Positions 24,526-34,300 are shown, numbered from the stretch's first letter. The stretch is 64,000 nucleotides of DNA from Dechloromonas hankyongensis (GCF_022012295.1 NZ_JAKLTN010000002.1:434001-498000); one strand, 5' to 3'. Numbers and translations are program-made. Notes: generated from the sequence alone by a model not told the origin.

Positions 24526-25722
24526 GTGCCCGTTTCCCAAACCCTGAAAACCTCCGGTGTTCCGGTCAAAATCTGGACCGCGGACGTCGACGAGGCGTCG
24601 CGCCAGCAGTTGGCCAATATCGCCAGCCTGCCGTTCATCCATCATCACGTGGCGGCGATGCCGGATGTCCATCTCGGCATCGGGGCGACTATTGGTTCGG
24701 TGATCGCCACGCACCAGGCCATCGTGCCGGCGGCGGTCGGCGTCGATATCGGCTGCGGCATGGTGGCTTGCCGGCTGTCGATCGGGGCCGGGCAACTGGA
24801 CGAAAAATCGCTGAAGAAAGTGTTCGAACAGATCAGCCGCGACGTGCCGGTGGGCAAGGCGCAGCATGAAGACGACCGGGCACTGACGATGGCGGCAAGG
24901 CCATTCGAGGCGCGCCTGAAGGCAATGACGCACAGCCATCCACAATTGCTGAAGCGGTTCGGCAAGTTCTCGAAATGGGTCAATCAGCTCGGCACCCTGG
25001 GCGGCGGCAACCATTTCATCGAGGTCTGTCTCGACGAGGCGAACCAGGTGTGGGTCATGCTGCATTCCGGCAGTCGCGGTATCGGCAATGCGCTGGCCAG
25101 CTATTTCATCGAATTGGCCCGTACCGACATGGAGCGCCTGCAGGTGCAGTTGCCGGACCGCGACCTGGCCTATTTTCGGGAAGGCAGCGCGCATTTCGAC
25201 GATTACGTCGCAGCTGTGCATTGGGCGCAGGAGTATGCCTACGCCAACCGGGAATGCATGATGGACCTCGTGCTGGCCGGCCTCAAACGCCATCTGCCCG
25301 ATTTCACGGTGACCAGCGAGGTGGTCAATTGCCACCACAACTACGTGGCGCGGGAGCATCACTACGGCGCCGACGTGTGGGTCACCCGCAAGGGGGCGAT
25401 CCGGGCGCGGGCCGGCGATCTGGGCATCATTCCGGGCAGCATGGGTGCGCGCAGCTACGTGGTGCGCGGCAAGGGCAATGTCGAAAGCTTCGATTCGAGC
25501 GCCCACGGTGCCGGCCGCCGGATGAGCCGCAATGCGGCGGCACGCTCCTTCACCGAAGCCGACCTGCGCCGGCAGACCGCCGGCGTCGTCTGCCGCAAGG
25601 ACAAGGGCGTCATCGACGAGATACCCGGCGCCTACAAGGATATCGACGCGGTGATGGACAACCAGCGCGACCTGACGGAAGTCCTGCACACCCTGAAACA
25701 GGTGGTGTGCGTCAAAGGCTGA
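24526..25722 (+). CDS. rtcB: RtcB-type RNA 3'-phosphate ligase
   Basis: About 398 aa from a GTG at 24526 (VPVSQTLKTSG); the frame is open further upstream but the residues there are not RtcB-like, and no clear Shine-Dalgarno is seen, so the start is uncertain. Mn/GTP-dependent ligase joining 3'-phosphate or 2',3'-cyclic phosphate RNA ends to 5'-OH ends. Signatures: MPDVHLGIGATIGS, GVDIGCGM (metal-binding Cys), GGGNHFIE and HGAGRRMSR (guanylated His). No rtcA or rtcR is adjacent. Confidence 0.93.
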   Translation: MPVSQTLKTSGVPVKIWTADVDEASRQQLANIASLPFIHHHVAAMPDVHLGIGATIGSVIATHQAIVPAAVGVDIGCGMVACRLSIGAGQLDEKSLKKVFEQISRDVPVGKAQHEDDRALTMAARPFEARLKAMTHSHPQLLKRFGKFSKWVNQLGTLGGGNHFIEVCLDEANQVWVMLHSGSRGIGNALASYFIELARTDMERLQVQLPDRDLAYFREGSAHFDDYVAAVHWAQEYAYANRECMMDLVLAGLKRHLPDFTVTSEVVNCHHNYVAREHHYGADVWVTRKGAIRARAGDLGIIPGSMGARSYVVRGKGNVESFDSSAHGAGRRMSRNAAARSFTEADLRRQTAGVVCRKDKGVIDEIPGAYKDIDAVMDNQRDLTEVLHTLKQVVCVKG

Positions 25723-25734
25723 GCATCGGCGTTC

Positions 25735-26277
25735 TTAGTGGCGCCGAAACATTTCCTTGGTCAGTGCGTTGAACTGCTCGGCCAGTTCGTGCTGCATAAA
25801 ATTGGTGCCCAGCGAGCTGGGAATCCAGCTTTCCGGTTCGATTTCGATGTGATATTCGATGCGGGTGCCGTGCTCCAGCGGCTGGATGCGCATTTCGCTC
25901 TGCATGCGGCGGGCCGATCCGGCCAGGGAACGCGACAGGATGCGCTGGCCGTCTACTACCTCGATTTGCCGCATGCTTTCGTAGGACATCGAAAACGGCC
26001 CGAACTTGACCTTGCCGCGCTGGGCGACCTGATAGCTGTTGCCCTGGTTGGCGACGATGCGGCTCGATTCCAGCCCCGGCATGAATTCCGCCATGTGGTC
26101 GAAGTCGGTGAGGACGGCGAGGACGATGGCCGGCGGGGCTGGGGTGCGGACGCGCAGGCTGGCGGTATAGCTGCCGTCCTTGTAGGCAACCGTGACGTCG
26201 TCGTCGGTCAGCGCCAGCCCGGGGCGGGCCAGGCCGGCCAGCAGGAGCATCGACAGGACACGCAGGCTGGCCGGCAT
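25735..26277 (-). CDS. Secreted SRPBCC (START-like) domain protein
   Basis: 180 aa with a signal peptide (about residues 1-23, MLLLAGLARPGLA) and an SRPBCC/polyketide-cyclase-type domain: VLAVLTDFDHMAEFMPGLE, SYESMRQIEV, RIEYHIEIEPE. These domains bind hydrophobic ligands in a deep cavity; here it would be periplasmic. Starts eight bases after the stop of the CzcA-like gene and could be the last gene of the efflux operon, so a metal- or envelope-related role is possible. Confidence 0.82.
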   Translation of the reverse strand: MPASLRVLSMLLLAGLARPGLALTDDDVTVAYKDGSYTASLRVRTPAPPAIVLAVLTDFDHMAEFMPGLESSRIVANQGNSYQVAQRGKVKFGPFSMSYESMRQIEVVDGQRILSRSLAGSARRMQSEMRIQPLEHGTRIEYHIEIEPESWIPSSLGTNFMQHELAEQFNALTKEMFRRH

Positions 26278-26285
26278 GGCGGTGG

Positions 26286-29200
26286 TCAGTGCAGGGCGCG
26301 GGCCAGCCGCGGATGGGTGGCGACGTAGTAGTAGAGGGCGGGCAGCACGAACAGCGTCAGCACCGTGGCCGAGATCAGGCCGCCGATGACGACCAGCGCC
26401 AGCGGACGCTGGGTTTCCGAGCCGATACCGTGCGACAGCGCCATCGGCAGCAGGCCGAGCATGGCGAGCAGGGCGGTCATCAGCACCGTGCGCAGGCGCG
26501 ACAGGGCGCCCTGGAAGACCGCCTGGTAGTCGTCGAGCTTCTGCTGCTTCAACTGGTTGATGTAGCTGACCATCACCACGCCGTTGAGCACCGCCTGCCC
26601 GAACAGCGCGATGAAGCCAATGGCGGCCGACACCGACAGCGGTATGCCCGAAATGAGCAGGGCGAAAATGCCGCCGATCAGCGCGAAGGGGATGTTGCAG
26701 ATGATGATCAGCGCGTCCTTGAACGACTCGAAGGCATCGAACAGCAGCAGGAAGATCATCAGGATGGACAGCGGCACGACCAGCATCAGGCGCTTCATGG
26801 CGCGTTCCTGGTTCTCGAACTCGCCGGACCAGGTGATCGAGTAGCCTTCCGGCAGCTTGATGTCCTTTGCGTGGTTCTGCATGTCGGCGACGACGCTGCC
26901 CATGTCGCGGTCGCGTATGAAGACGCCGATGGCGACGACGCGCTGGCCGGATTCCCGGGCGATGTTCATGGCGCCGCTCGCCATCTTGAAATCGACCAGG
27001 GCGGACAGCGGCACCTGCGCGCCGTTCGGCGTCGGTACCAGCACTTCCTTCAGCTTGTCGAGCTGGCGCGACGGCTCGGCCAGGCGGACGACGACGCTGA
27101 AATGACGGTCGCCTTCCCACAGTTCGGTCGCCGCCTTGCCGGCCAGCGCCGTTTCGACCACATCCTGCACGTCCATGACGTTCAGGCCGTAGCGGGCGGC
27201 GGCGGCGCGGTCGATCTCCAGCCGGTATTGCGGCAGGTCGCCGTCGCGGTCGATGAAGGCGCGGACGACGCCCGGCACGTTGCCGATCTTGTCGAGCAGC
27301 TGGTTGGCGTGCAGCTTCAAGGTGGCGGTATCGTCGCCGAACAGCTTGATGACGATCTGGCCGTCGATCTGCGAAATCGATTCGAGAATCTGGTCGCGCA
27401 CCGGCTGGCTGAAGGTCGGCTCGATGCCCGGCATGTCGTTCAGCTTGTCCTCCATCTCGCGCACCAGTTGATCCTTGGTCATGCCCTTGCGCCATTGGCT
27501 GTCGGGTTTCAAGTCGACCAGCATCTCAGTCATGTTGATGTTTTTCGGGTCGGTGCCATCCTCCGGACGGCCCCCCTTGGAAATCACTGCGTTGACCTCG
27601 GGGAAGTCGGCGATGATGCGGCGCAGCTTGCGCAGTTCGCCTTTCGCCTCGTCGATGGACACCGAGGTCGGCAGCGTGATGTTGATCCAGATCGAGCCCT
27701 CGTTCAGTTCGGGCAGGAACTCGGTGCCCAGCTGCGGCACCAGCGCGGCGGTGATGGCCAGCGCCGCCACGGCGACGGCGAGCACGCGCTTGGCGTGGGC
27801 GAGCACCCATTTGAGCGCTGGTTCGTAGCGGTTCATGAACCAGTGCATCAGCTTGGTTTCTTCGTGCGGCACATGCTTCCTGAAGGCGATCTTGGACAGG
27901 AAGGGGACCAGCGTCAACGACAGGATCAGCGAAGTGATCAGCGCGGCGACCACCGAGTAGGCCATGGGCGCGAAGATTTTCCCTTCGTGGCGCTGCATGG
28001 TGAAGATGGGCAGGTGGGCGACGATGATGATGATCATCGAGAACACCGTCGGCCGGCCGATTTCGACCACGGCCTCCTGGATTGTCCGCGTATGCGGCCG
28101 GTGGTCGTCGTCGCGCTTGGCTTCGCCGAGGCGCCGGAAAATGTTCTCGATGACGATCACCGCGCCATCGACGATGATGCCGAAGTCCATCGCCCCCAGC
28201 GACAGCAGGTTGGCCGGGATGCCGACCAGCGACAGCCCGGTGAAGGTGCCGAGCAGGGCCAGCGGGATGATCGAGGCGACGATGCCGGCGGCGCGCAGAT
28301 CGGCGAGGAACATGTAGAGCACCAGCGTGACCAGCACGGCCCCTTCGAGCAGGTTCATGAAGACGGTTTTCAGCGTCTTGCTGATCAGCCACGAGCGGTC
28401 GTAGAAGGGCACGATCTGCACGCCATGCGGCAGGCCGCCGTTGTTCAGTGCATCGACCTTGGCCTTCAGCGCGTCGAGGACCATGGACGGGTTTTCATCC
28501 TTGCGCAGCAGCACGATGCCGGACACCACGTCGTCCTGGTCGCCGTTGGCATCGCTGATGCCGACGATGCCCTGTTCCGGTACGCGCGATTCGACCACCT
28601 CGGCGATGTCGCGGACCAGGATGGGCGTGCCGTTGTTCTCGGCGACGACCACCTGGCCGATATCGGCCGACGACCGGAGGAGGCCGAGCGAGCGGATCAG
28701 GAACTGCTGGCGGCCCTGGGCGACGGAGCCCCCGCCGGCGTTGGCGTTGGCCCGCTGCAGGGCGTTGAACAGCTGGCCGAGGGTGATCTTGTAATCGCGC
28801 AGCTTGGGCAGGTTGGGGCGCACCTCGTACTGGCGGATCGGCCCGCCGAGCGACACCACGTCGGCGATGCCGGAAACCTGCTTGATCTGGCGGACCACCG
28901 TCCAGTCCTGGATGGCGCGGATCTCGCTGGGCTTCAGGCCGGGAGCGTCCAGGCGGTAACGGAAGATTTCGCCGGTGGCGGTGGCCGGCGGTGCCAGTTC
29001 CGGTTCGACGCCGGGCGGCAGGTCGAGACCGCGCAGGCGTTCCTGGACCAGTTGCCGGGCCATGAACAGGCTGGGCTTTTCGTCGAAGGTGACGACGATG
29101 AAGGACAGGCCGAACTGCGTGTGCGAGAACATGCGGATGGAGTTCGGCACGCCGGAAAGGGCGATTTCGAGCGGAATGGTGACCTGCTTCTCGACTTCTT

Positions 29201-29375
29201 CCGGGGCGCGGCCGGGGTAGAGCGAGATGACGGTGACCTGGGTGTCGGTCACATCCGGGAAGGCCTCGATCGGCAGGGAACGGAAGGAGGCGGTGCCAAT
29301 GCCGATGAACAGCACCAGCCCGAGAATGATGAACAGCGGCTGATTGAGCGCGAAATGAACGATGCGCTTGATCAT
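26286..29375 (-). CDS. czcA: CzcA-type heavy-metal RND efflux pump
   Basis: 1029-aa inner-membrane proton-driven antiporter of the HME-RND class with two halves of six helices and two large periplasmic loops. The helix-4 motif DFGIIVDGAVIVIEN matches the DFGx3DGAx3(V/I)EN pattern associated with Co/Zn/Cd exporters rather than the Cu/Ag type. Works with the CzcB- and CzcC-like proteins encoded just upstream; its start overlaps the adaptor stop by four bases. Metal specificity is inferred from the motif. Confidence 0.94.
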   Translation of the reverse strand: MIKRIVHFALNQPLFIILGLVLFIGIGTASFRSLPIEAFPDVTDTQVTVISLYPGRAPEEVEKQVTIPLEIALSGVPNSIRMFSHTQFGLSFIVVTFDEKPSLFMARQLVQERLRGLDLPPGVEPELAPPATATGEIFRYRLDAPGLKPSEIRAIQDWTVVRQIKQVSGIADVVSLGGPIRQYEVRPNLPKLRDYKITLGQLFNALQRANANAGGGSVAQGRQQFLIRSLGLLRSSADIGQVVVAENNGTPILVRDIAEVVESRVPEQGIVGISDANGDQDDVVSGIVLLRKDENPSMVLDALKAKVDALNNGGLPHGVQIVPFYDRSWLISKTLKTVFMNLLEGAVLVTLVLYMFLADLRAAGIVASIIPLALLGTFTGLSLVGIPANLLSLGAMDFGIIVDGAVIVIENIFRRLGEAKRDDDHRPHTRTIQEAVVEIGRPTVFSMIIIIVAHLPIFTMQRHEGKIFAPMAYSVVAALITSLILSLTLVPFLSKIAFRKHVPHEETKLMHWFMNRYEPALKWVLAHAKRVLAVAVAALAITAALVPQLGTEFLPELNEGSIWINITLPTSVSIDEAKGELRKLRRIIADFPEVNAVISKGGRPEDGTDPKNINMTEMLVDLKPDSQWRKGMTKDQLVREMEDKLNDMPGIEPTFSQPVRDQILESISQIDGQIVIKLFGDDTATLKLHANQLLDKIGNVPGVVRAFIDRDGDLPQYRLEIDRAAAARYGLNVMDVQDVVETALAGKAATELWEGDRHFSVVVRLAEPSRQLDKLKEVLVPTPNGAQVPLSALVDFKMASGAMNIARESGQRVVAIGVFIRDRDMGSVVADMQNHAKDIKLPEGYSITWSGEFENQERAMKRLMLVVPLSILMIFLLLFDAFESFKDALIIICNIPFALIGGIFALLISGIPLSVSAAIGFIALFGQAVLNGVVMVSYINQLKQQKLDDYQAVFQGALSRLRTVLMTALLAMLGLLPMALSHGIGSETQRPLALVVIGGLISATVLTLFVLPALYYYVATHPRLARALH

Positions 29376-30508
29376 TTGGCCGCCTGTTTTTCAGCGGTAT
29401 CCGGTTTGGCTTCGGGCTTGAAATACTTGAGCAGGTGCAGGCTGCCTTCGACGACCACCTTGTCGCCTTCCTTGACGCCGGCAGTGAGGTCGATCAGGCC
29501 GTCGCGCTCGGCGCCGGCCTCGACCGCCTGGCGGCGATAACGGCCCTGTGCCTCCTCGACAAAGACGTAGCGCTGCTTGCCGTACAGGAAGACGGCGGCG
29601 GCCGGGACGCGCAATGCCGCGGTCGGCTCCAGTTCGACCAGGGCATTGACGAACATTTCGCCCTTCAGGCGGCGGTCAGTATTCGGCACTTCGCCGCGAA
29701 CCTTGATGGTCCGCGTGCTGGGATCGACGAAATCGGCGACGTTGCGAATGACACCCTTGAAGCGTTCGCCCGGGTACTGCTTCGATTCGATCAGCAGCGG
29801 CTCGCCTTTCTTCAGCTTGGCCAGGTCGGCTTCGCCGGCATCGACCTGGATCCACAGGCTGGCCGGATCGGTGACGACGAAGAGTGGTGAGCCGGACTGA
29901 TCGGGGCGGAATTCCTGGCCCGGATTGAGATTGCGCTCGACCACGACGCCGGCTAGCGGGCTGCGCAGGGCATAGGTGCCGTCGCCTTCGCCACCCAGGC
30001 CGGCAACGCGGCGGCTGGCCCGTTCGGCTTCGGCCTTTGCGGCGATAGCGGCGGCTTCGGCCTGTTGCCAGTCCTTTTCGGCAACCACGCCGGCTTCGCG
30101 CAGCACGCGGTGGCGCTCCAGAGCCTGTGTAGCGACCTGTGCATCGGCGCGCGCCTTGCGGGCATCGGCCAAAGCCTGGCCGTAGTCGGGGGAGCTCAGC
30201 ACGGCCAGGGACTGGCCGATTTTGACCGGGGCGCCGACATCGACGGCGATGCTTTGCACGCGGCCGCCGACCTGCGGGAAGACGCGCACCGTCTTTTCCT
30301 CGTTCCACACCAGGCGGCCGGGCAGGCGCAGCGTGCCGCCCTTGTCCTTTTCGACGGTGGCGAGCTTCAGGAAGGTCGCCTTGTCCGGCTCGGCGAGGAC
30401 GGCGACGTTGCCGTCAACCTTGATGGCGGCGGCCTTGGGCGGCTCGGGTTCGGCGGAACAGCCAGCCAGCGCCAGCAACAGGGTGAGCAGAAGAGGGTTC
30501 AGCTTCAT
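29372..30508 (-). CDS. czcB: CzcB-type membrane fusion protein (lipoprotein)
   Basis: 378-aa periplasmic adaptor linking the RND pump to the outer-membrane channel. Lipobox LALAGC (Cys17). Beta-barrel and lipoyl parts (VFPQVGGRVQSIAVDVGAPV) flank a helical hairpin (about 120-195), followed by the C-terminal domain (AAVFLYGKQRYVFVE). No N-terminal His-rich metal-binding domain is present, unlike CzcB of Cupriavidus. Coupled to both neighbours by four-base overlaps. Confidence 0.93.
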   Translation of the reverse strand: MKLNPLLLTLLLALAGCSAEPEPPKAAAIKVDGNVAVLAEPDKATFLKLATVEKDKGGTLRLPGRLVWNEEKTVRVFPQVGGRVQSIAVDVGAPVKIGQSLAVLSSPDYGQALADARKARADAQVATQALERHRVLREAGVVAEKDWQQAEAAAIAAKAEAERASRRVAGLGGEGDGTYALRSPLAGVVVERNLNPGQEFRPDQSGSPLFVVTDPASLWIQVDAGEADLAKLKKGEPLLIESKQYPGERFKGVIRNVADFVDPSTRTIKVRGEVPNTDRRLKGEMFVNALVELEPTAALRVPAAAVFLYGKQRYVFVEEAQGRYRRQAVEAGAERDGLIDLTAGVKEGDKVVVEGSLHLLKYFKPEAKPDTAEKQAAK

Positions 30509-31746
30509 GGGTTTTTCCGGAATTCCGCCTGGACCTGCCAGTCGGACAATGCTTTGGCGTAATCGGCTCGCGCGCTGGCGGCTTCGATCTGGATCTGGCG
30601 CAGGGTGCGGCGGGCGTCGAGCAAGTCCATCAGGCCCATGGCGCCCTTGCCGTAGGCGAGTTCGGCCGCCTTGGCGACACGCTCGGCGTCGGCCAGCAGG
30701 CCACCTTCGAGGCGCTGCATGCGATCGCGCGAGGCGAGCAGGGCGTTGCGCGCCTGGGCGACCTGGCCGATGGCCAACGCCTGCTGTTGGTCGTATTGCA
30801 GGCGGGACGCGTTGTAGTCGGCTTCGGCGCGGCCGATTTCGCCTTCGTATTCGTGCCAGACGAAGAGCGGCACACTGACGCCGATGCCGTAGCTGTTGGT
30901 CGGCGCATTCTGCAGGTTGCGTTCGTATTGCACGCCGACCGTGACATCGCGGTTGCGCTTGGCGCGGGCCAGGTCGCGGTCGGCTTCGGCGGCGGCCATG
31001 CGTTTCTGGGCGGCGGCGAGGTCGGGGCGCTGGTCGAGCGGGGCGGCGTTGAGGGCAATCGCTTCCAGTTGCGGCCAGTTGTCGGCGGCGACGAGCTGCT
31101 CGGCTTCGTTATCGCGGCCGATCAGGTAGGCCAGCATCTGCTGCGCCACCGCGAGATCGGCCTGGGCCTGGCGGGCATCGGCTTCGGCGCGCGCCTGGTC
31201 GATCTGCAGGCGGGACACGTCGACCGGCGCCAGATCGCCGGCTTTCAGGCGCAGGCGGCCGGCGGTGGTGCTCTTTTCGTAGAGCGCCGCCGATTCGCGG
31301 GCCAGCGCCAGCTTTTCCTGGGCCAGGCGGAGGTTGTAATAGGCTTGGCGCAGGTCGCCCAGTTGCTGGCGGGCCGTGTCGTCGCGGTCGAATTTGGCTG
31401 CATCGACGCGGGCTTCGGCGCCCTTGATGCGCAGGTCGCGCTTGCCGCCGCGTTCGACCAGCTGGTCGAGGCGGAACTGGGTGTCCATCTTCTTTTCTTT
31501 GAGCGATCCGCCGCCAAAGCCGGATTGCGGGCTGATCGACAGGGCATTGATGGTCAGGTCGGGATTCGGCCGCTGGCCGGCGGTGCGGACGTCGGCACTG
31601 GCTCCGGCAACAGCGGTTTCGGCCAGTTTGAGTTCACGGCTGTGCTCGCGCCACAGCGCTTCGGCTTCGTGCAGCGTCAATGAGGCGCCTGTTCCTGCGA
31701 AAGCCAGGCCAGGCAGGGATAACAGGAGAATCAGGTGGCGTCGCAT
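30505..31746 (-). CDS. czcC: CzcC-type outer-membrane factor (TolC family)
   Basis: 413 aa with a signal peptide (LILLLSLPGLAFA) and long helical repeats characteristic of TolC-type efflux channels, e.g. LTLHEAEALWREHS and FRLDQLVERGGKRDLRI. First gene of the minus-strand efflux operon, its start 65 bases from the divergent response regulator gene. Forms the outer-membrane exit duct. Confidence 0.92.
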   Translation of the reverse strand: MRRHLILLLSLPGLAFAGTGASLTLHEAEALWREHSRELKLAETAVAGASADVRTAGQRPNPDLTINALSISPQSGFGGGSLKEKKMDTQFRLDQLVERGGKRDLRIKGAEARVDAAKFDRDDTARQQLGDLRQAYYNLRLAQEKLALARESAALYEKSTTAGRLRLKAGDLAPVDVSRLQIDQARAEADARQAQADLAVAQQMLAYLIGRDNEAEQLVAADNWPQLEAIALNAAPLDQRPDLAAAQKRMAAAEADRDLARAKRNRDVTVGVQYERNLQNAPTNSYGIGVSVPLFVWHEYEGEIGRAEADYNASRLQYDQQQALAIGQVAQARNALLASRDRMQRLEGGLLADAERVAKAAELAYGKGAMGLMDLLDARRTLRQIQIEAASARADYAKALSDWQVQAEFRKNP

Positions 31747-31789
31747 CGAGTCAAACCAAAAGTCGGCGTGCTATCGTATGGAGCTTGCC

Positions 31790-31807
31790 TGACCGATTTC
31801 TGACCGA
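31790..31807. promoter_or_regulatory. Tandem direct repeat, candidate response-regulator site
   Basis: TGACCGA at 31790-31796 and 31801-31807, 11 bases start to start, the spacing usual for OmpR-family dimers. It lies in the 64-bp gap between the efflux operon and the response regulator, ending three bases before the regulator's ATG. Confidence 0.4.
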
Positions 31808-31810
31808 CCG

Positions 31811-32494
31811 ATGCGTATCCTGCTCATAGAAGATGATGCCCTGCTGGCCGATGGCCTGGCGCGTACCCTGCGCCATGCCGGCTATATCGTGGACCTGGCT
31901 GCCGACGGGCGGACGGCCGACGGCTTGCTGGCCGACGAAAGCTACGACCTGGCCATACTCGACCTCGGCCTGCCCGGGCTGGACGGCAGCGAAGTGCTGC
32001 AACGCTTGCGGGCTCGTCGCCAGCAGACGCCGGTGCTCGTGCTGTCGGCCCGCCTGGCGGTCGAGGAGCGGGTGCGCCTGCTCGATCTCGGCGCCGACGA
32101 CTACGTCGTCAAGCCGGTCAGCCTCGACGAGCTGGAAGCGCGGGTTCGCGCCCTGATCCGGCGCGGCCAGGGCGGCGGGGCGGTGCCCGATGTCATGCTC
32201 GGTCGCCTGCGTCTCGATACGGTGGGCAAGCGGGCCTGGCTGGACGACACGGCGCTCGATTTGAATGCCCGGGAATGGGCGGCGATGGAATTCCTCGCTA
32301 CGCGGGTCAATCGCATCGTCAGCAAGGAGCAGCTGATGCAGGCGCTGTACAGCTGGCAGGACGATATTTCGCCCAATGCCATCGAAAAGCTGATGTCGCG
32401 CTTGCGCAGCAAGATCGAGGTGGCTGGGATCACTATCCGCACTGTGCGCGGCCTGGGCTACTACCTCGAAAAGCCGGACGATGCCGGCGCCTAA
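31811..32494 (+). CDS. OmpR-family response regulator
   Basis: 227 aa: receiver domain with acidic pocket EDD (residues 7-9), phospho-acceptor Asp51 in LAILDLGLPG, and Lys101 region VVKP; then a winged-helix DNA-binding domain (LNAREWAAMEFLATR, RTVRGLGYYLE). Divergent from the metal efflux operon, so it probably activates it on metal stress, in the manner of CzcR/CusR. No clear Shine-Dalgarno precedes the ATG. Its stop overlaps the kinase start. Confidence 0.93.
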   Translation: MRILLIEDDALLADGLARTLRHAGYIVDLAADGRTADGLLADESYDLAILDLGLPGLDGSEVLQRLRARRQQTPVLVLSARLAVEERVRLLDLGADDYVVKPVSLDELEARVRALIRRGQGGGAVPDVMLGRLRLDTVGKRAWLDDTALDLNAREWAAMEFLATRVNRIVSKEQLMQALYSWQDDISPNAIEKLMSRLRSKIEVAGITIRTVRGLGYYLEKPDDAGA

Positions 32495-33869
32495 TACCAC
32501 CAGCCTGCGCTTGATGCTGATAAACCGGCTGTTGCCGGCGATGTTGGCATTGCTGCTGCTGGGTGCGCTGGCCGCTTACGTGGTAGCCCTGCGCGCGGCG
32601 ACCAAGGCTTACGACCGCGGTCTGCTCGATACCGCCTTCACCATCGCCGAGCAGTTGCGGGTGGTCGACGGCAAGCTGCAGCTGCCGCTGTCGCAGCAGG
32701 CGAGGGCCGTTTTGCTGACCGACAAGTTCGACCGCATCTTTTACGCCGTGCACAGTACCGGCGGCGAATTGCTCGACGGCAATCCCGAATTGCCGACCCC
32801 GCAATACGAGACCTGGCTTCAGCTCGGGGACGAAGGGCGCTGGTATTACGACGGGGTGCTCGACAACGTGCCGGTTCGCCTCGCTGCCTATCAACGTCGC
32901 CTGGGCGAGCAGAGCGTGACGGTCATAGCCGGCGAGACGCTGGTCAAGCGGCAGGAACTGGTGCGCGACATCCTGCTCGGCATGATGCTCCCGGAGATTC
33001 TACTGGTCGTCGTGGCGGGAAGCGTAATCTGGTTCGGCGTCCGTTCCGGCTTGCGGCCGCTCGACTACCTGCGGGGTGAACTGGCCGACCGTTCACAGGC
33101 CGACCTGCGGCCGGTTACCGCCGACGTGCCGGAGGAAATGCAGCCGGTGGTCACCGAAATCAACGGCCTGTTGCGCCGTCTGGAGCAGGCTTTGTCCAGC
33201 CAGCGTAATTTCGTTTCCGACGCGGCGCACCAACTGCGCACGCCGATTGCCGCGCTGCTTGCCCAAGTCGAGGCGGCCCAGCACGAGGCCGGGCGCTCCG
33301 AAAATGGCGCCTTGCGCGGCATCCATGCCGCTGCCGGGCGGCTCGGGCACCTGGTAGAACAGTTGCTCGCCTTGGCCCGCGCCGAGCCCAGCCTGGCGCA
33401 GACTTCCACGGTGGTGTCGCTGGTCGATCTGGTCCGCAACGTGGCCGAAAGCTGGCTGCCGAAAGCGATCGGCAAGGATATCGACCTCGGTTTCGAGCTG
33501 AGCCCGGCGCTGGTCGTCGGCAACGAAGTCCTGCTCCAGGAACTGCTGGCCAATCTGCTCGACAACGCGCTGCGCCATACGCCGGTTGGCGGCATCGTCA
33601 CCGTGCATTGCCGGTCGGCGGACGGCAAGGCCTGGCTGGGGGTTGAGGACAGCGGGCCGGGTATCCCGGAAAACGAACGGCAGCGCGTTGGCGAGCGCTT
33701 CTATCGGCCGGCCGGCCAGATCGGCGATGGTTGTGGCCTCGGCCTGGCTATCGTGCGCGAAATCGCCCGCCAGCATCATGGCGAACTGCATATCGGCACC
33801 TCGGAAAAGCTGGGCGGGGCGCTGCTGCAAGTCGAACTACCGGCCCGAACCGTTGGGGCGGCAGGGTAG
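32481..33869 (+). CDS. Sensor histidine kinase, TctE/QseC-like
   Basis: 462-aa inner-membrane kinase: helix 1 (about 14-34), a periplasmic sensor domain of about 130 residues (2CSK-type), helix 2 (about 168-186), HAMP-like linker, HisKA with FVSDAAHQLRTPIAAL (phospho-His), and HATPase (LLANLLDNALRHTP, VEDSGPGIP, GCGLGLAIVREI). Overlaps the response regulator gene by 14 bases. The pair most likely senses the metal exported by the adjacent pump; the ligand cannot be read from sequence. Confidence 0.93.
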   Translation: MPAPNTTSLRLMLINRLLPAMLALLLLGALAAYVVALRAATKAYDRGLLDTAFTIAEQLRVVDGKLQLPLSQQARAVLLTDKFDRIFYAVHSTGGELLDGNPELPTPQYETWLQLGDEGRWYYDGVLDNVPVRLAAYQRRLGEQSVTVIAGETLVKRQELVRDILLGMMLPEILLVVVAGSVIWFGVRSGLRPLDYLRGELADRSQADLRPVTADVPEEMQPVVTEINGLLRRLEQALSSQRNFVSDAAHQLRTPIAALLAQVEAAQHEAGRSENGALRGIHAAAGRLGHLVEQLLALARAEPSLAQTSTVVSLVDLVRNVAESWLPKAIGKDIDLGFELSPALVVGNEVLLQELLANLLDNALRHTPVGGIVTVHCRSADGKAWLGVEDSGPGIPENERQRVGERFYRPAGQIGDGCGLGLAIVREIARQHHGELHIGTSEKLGGALLQVELPARTVGAAG

Positions 33870-33879
33870 TAGCTGACCG

Positions 33880-34293
33880 TTAGCCGAGCAGGGTCACCAC
33901 GATCTCGCGCTGCTGCCCTTGCGTGCGGTGCTCGAACAGGTAGATGCCCTGCCAGGTGCCGAGCAGCAGCCGGCCCTCGGCGAACGGTACGCTGATCGAC
34001 ACGCCGGTGAGCAGGGAGCGTGCATGGGCGGCCATGTCGTCGTCGCCTTCCATATCGTGGCGATAGGCCGGGTCGCCGTCCGGCGCCCAGCGCTGCATCA
34101 GGGTTTCCAGATCGCGGCGTACGTCGGCATCGGCATTCTCGGTAATTGCCAGGCCGCAGCTGGTGTGGCGCACGAAGACGTGGGCGATGCCGCTGCCGGC
34201 GGGCGCATTGCGGACCAGGCGTGCGACCTCGTCGGTGATGTCGATGGAACCGCGGCCCTTGGTGACGACGGTCAGGCGGTGCTGGTCGGCCAT
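33880..34293 (-). CDS. yjbQ: YjbQ family (UPF0047) protein
   Basis: 137 aa, start ATG 34293. Family motifs: HVFVRHTSCGLAITENAD, WAPDGDPAYRHDMEGDDDMAAH, and VPFAEGRLLLGTWQGIYLFEHR. Members bind metal through His residues and some have weak thiamine phosphate synthase activity; the physiological role is unclear. Seven bases downstream of the HNH gene, so likely in one unit with it. Confidence 0.93.
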   Translation of the reverse strand: MADQHRLTVVTKGRGSIDITDEVARLVRNAPAGSGIAHVFVRHTSCGLAITENADADVRRDLETLMQRWAPDGDPAYRHDMEGDDDMAAHARSLLTGVSISVPFAEGRLLLGTWQGIYLFEHRTQGQQREIVVTLLG

Positions 34294-34300
34294 GGCGTGC

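Noticed and set aside
26289..29540. Open frame of over 1000 codons antisense to the CzcA-like gene
   Set aside because: High GC leaves few stops in the opposite frame; the product is Gln/Asp/His-rich low-complexity sequence with no domain, whereas the minus strand encodes a clear RND pump.
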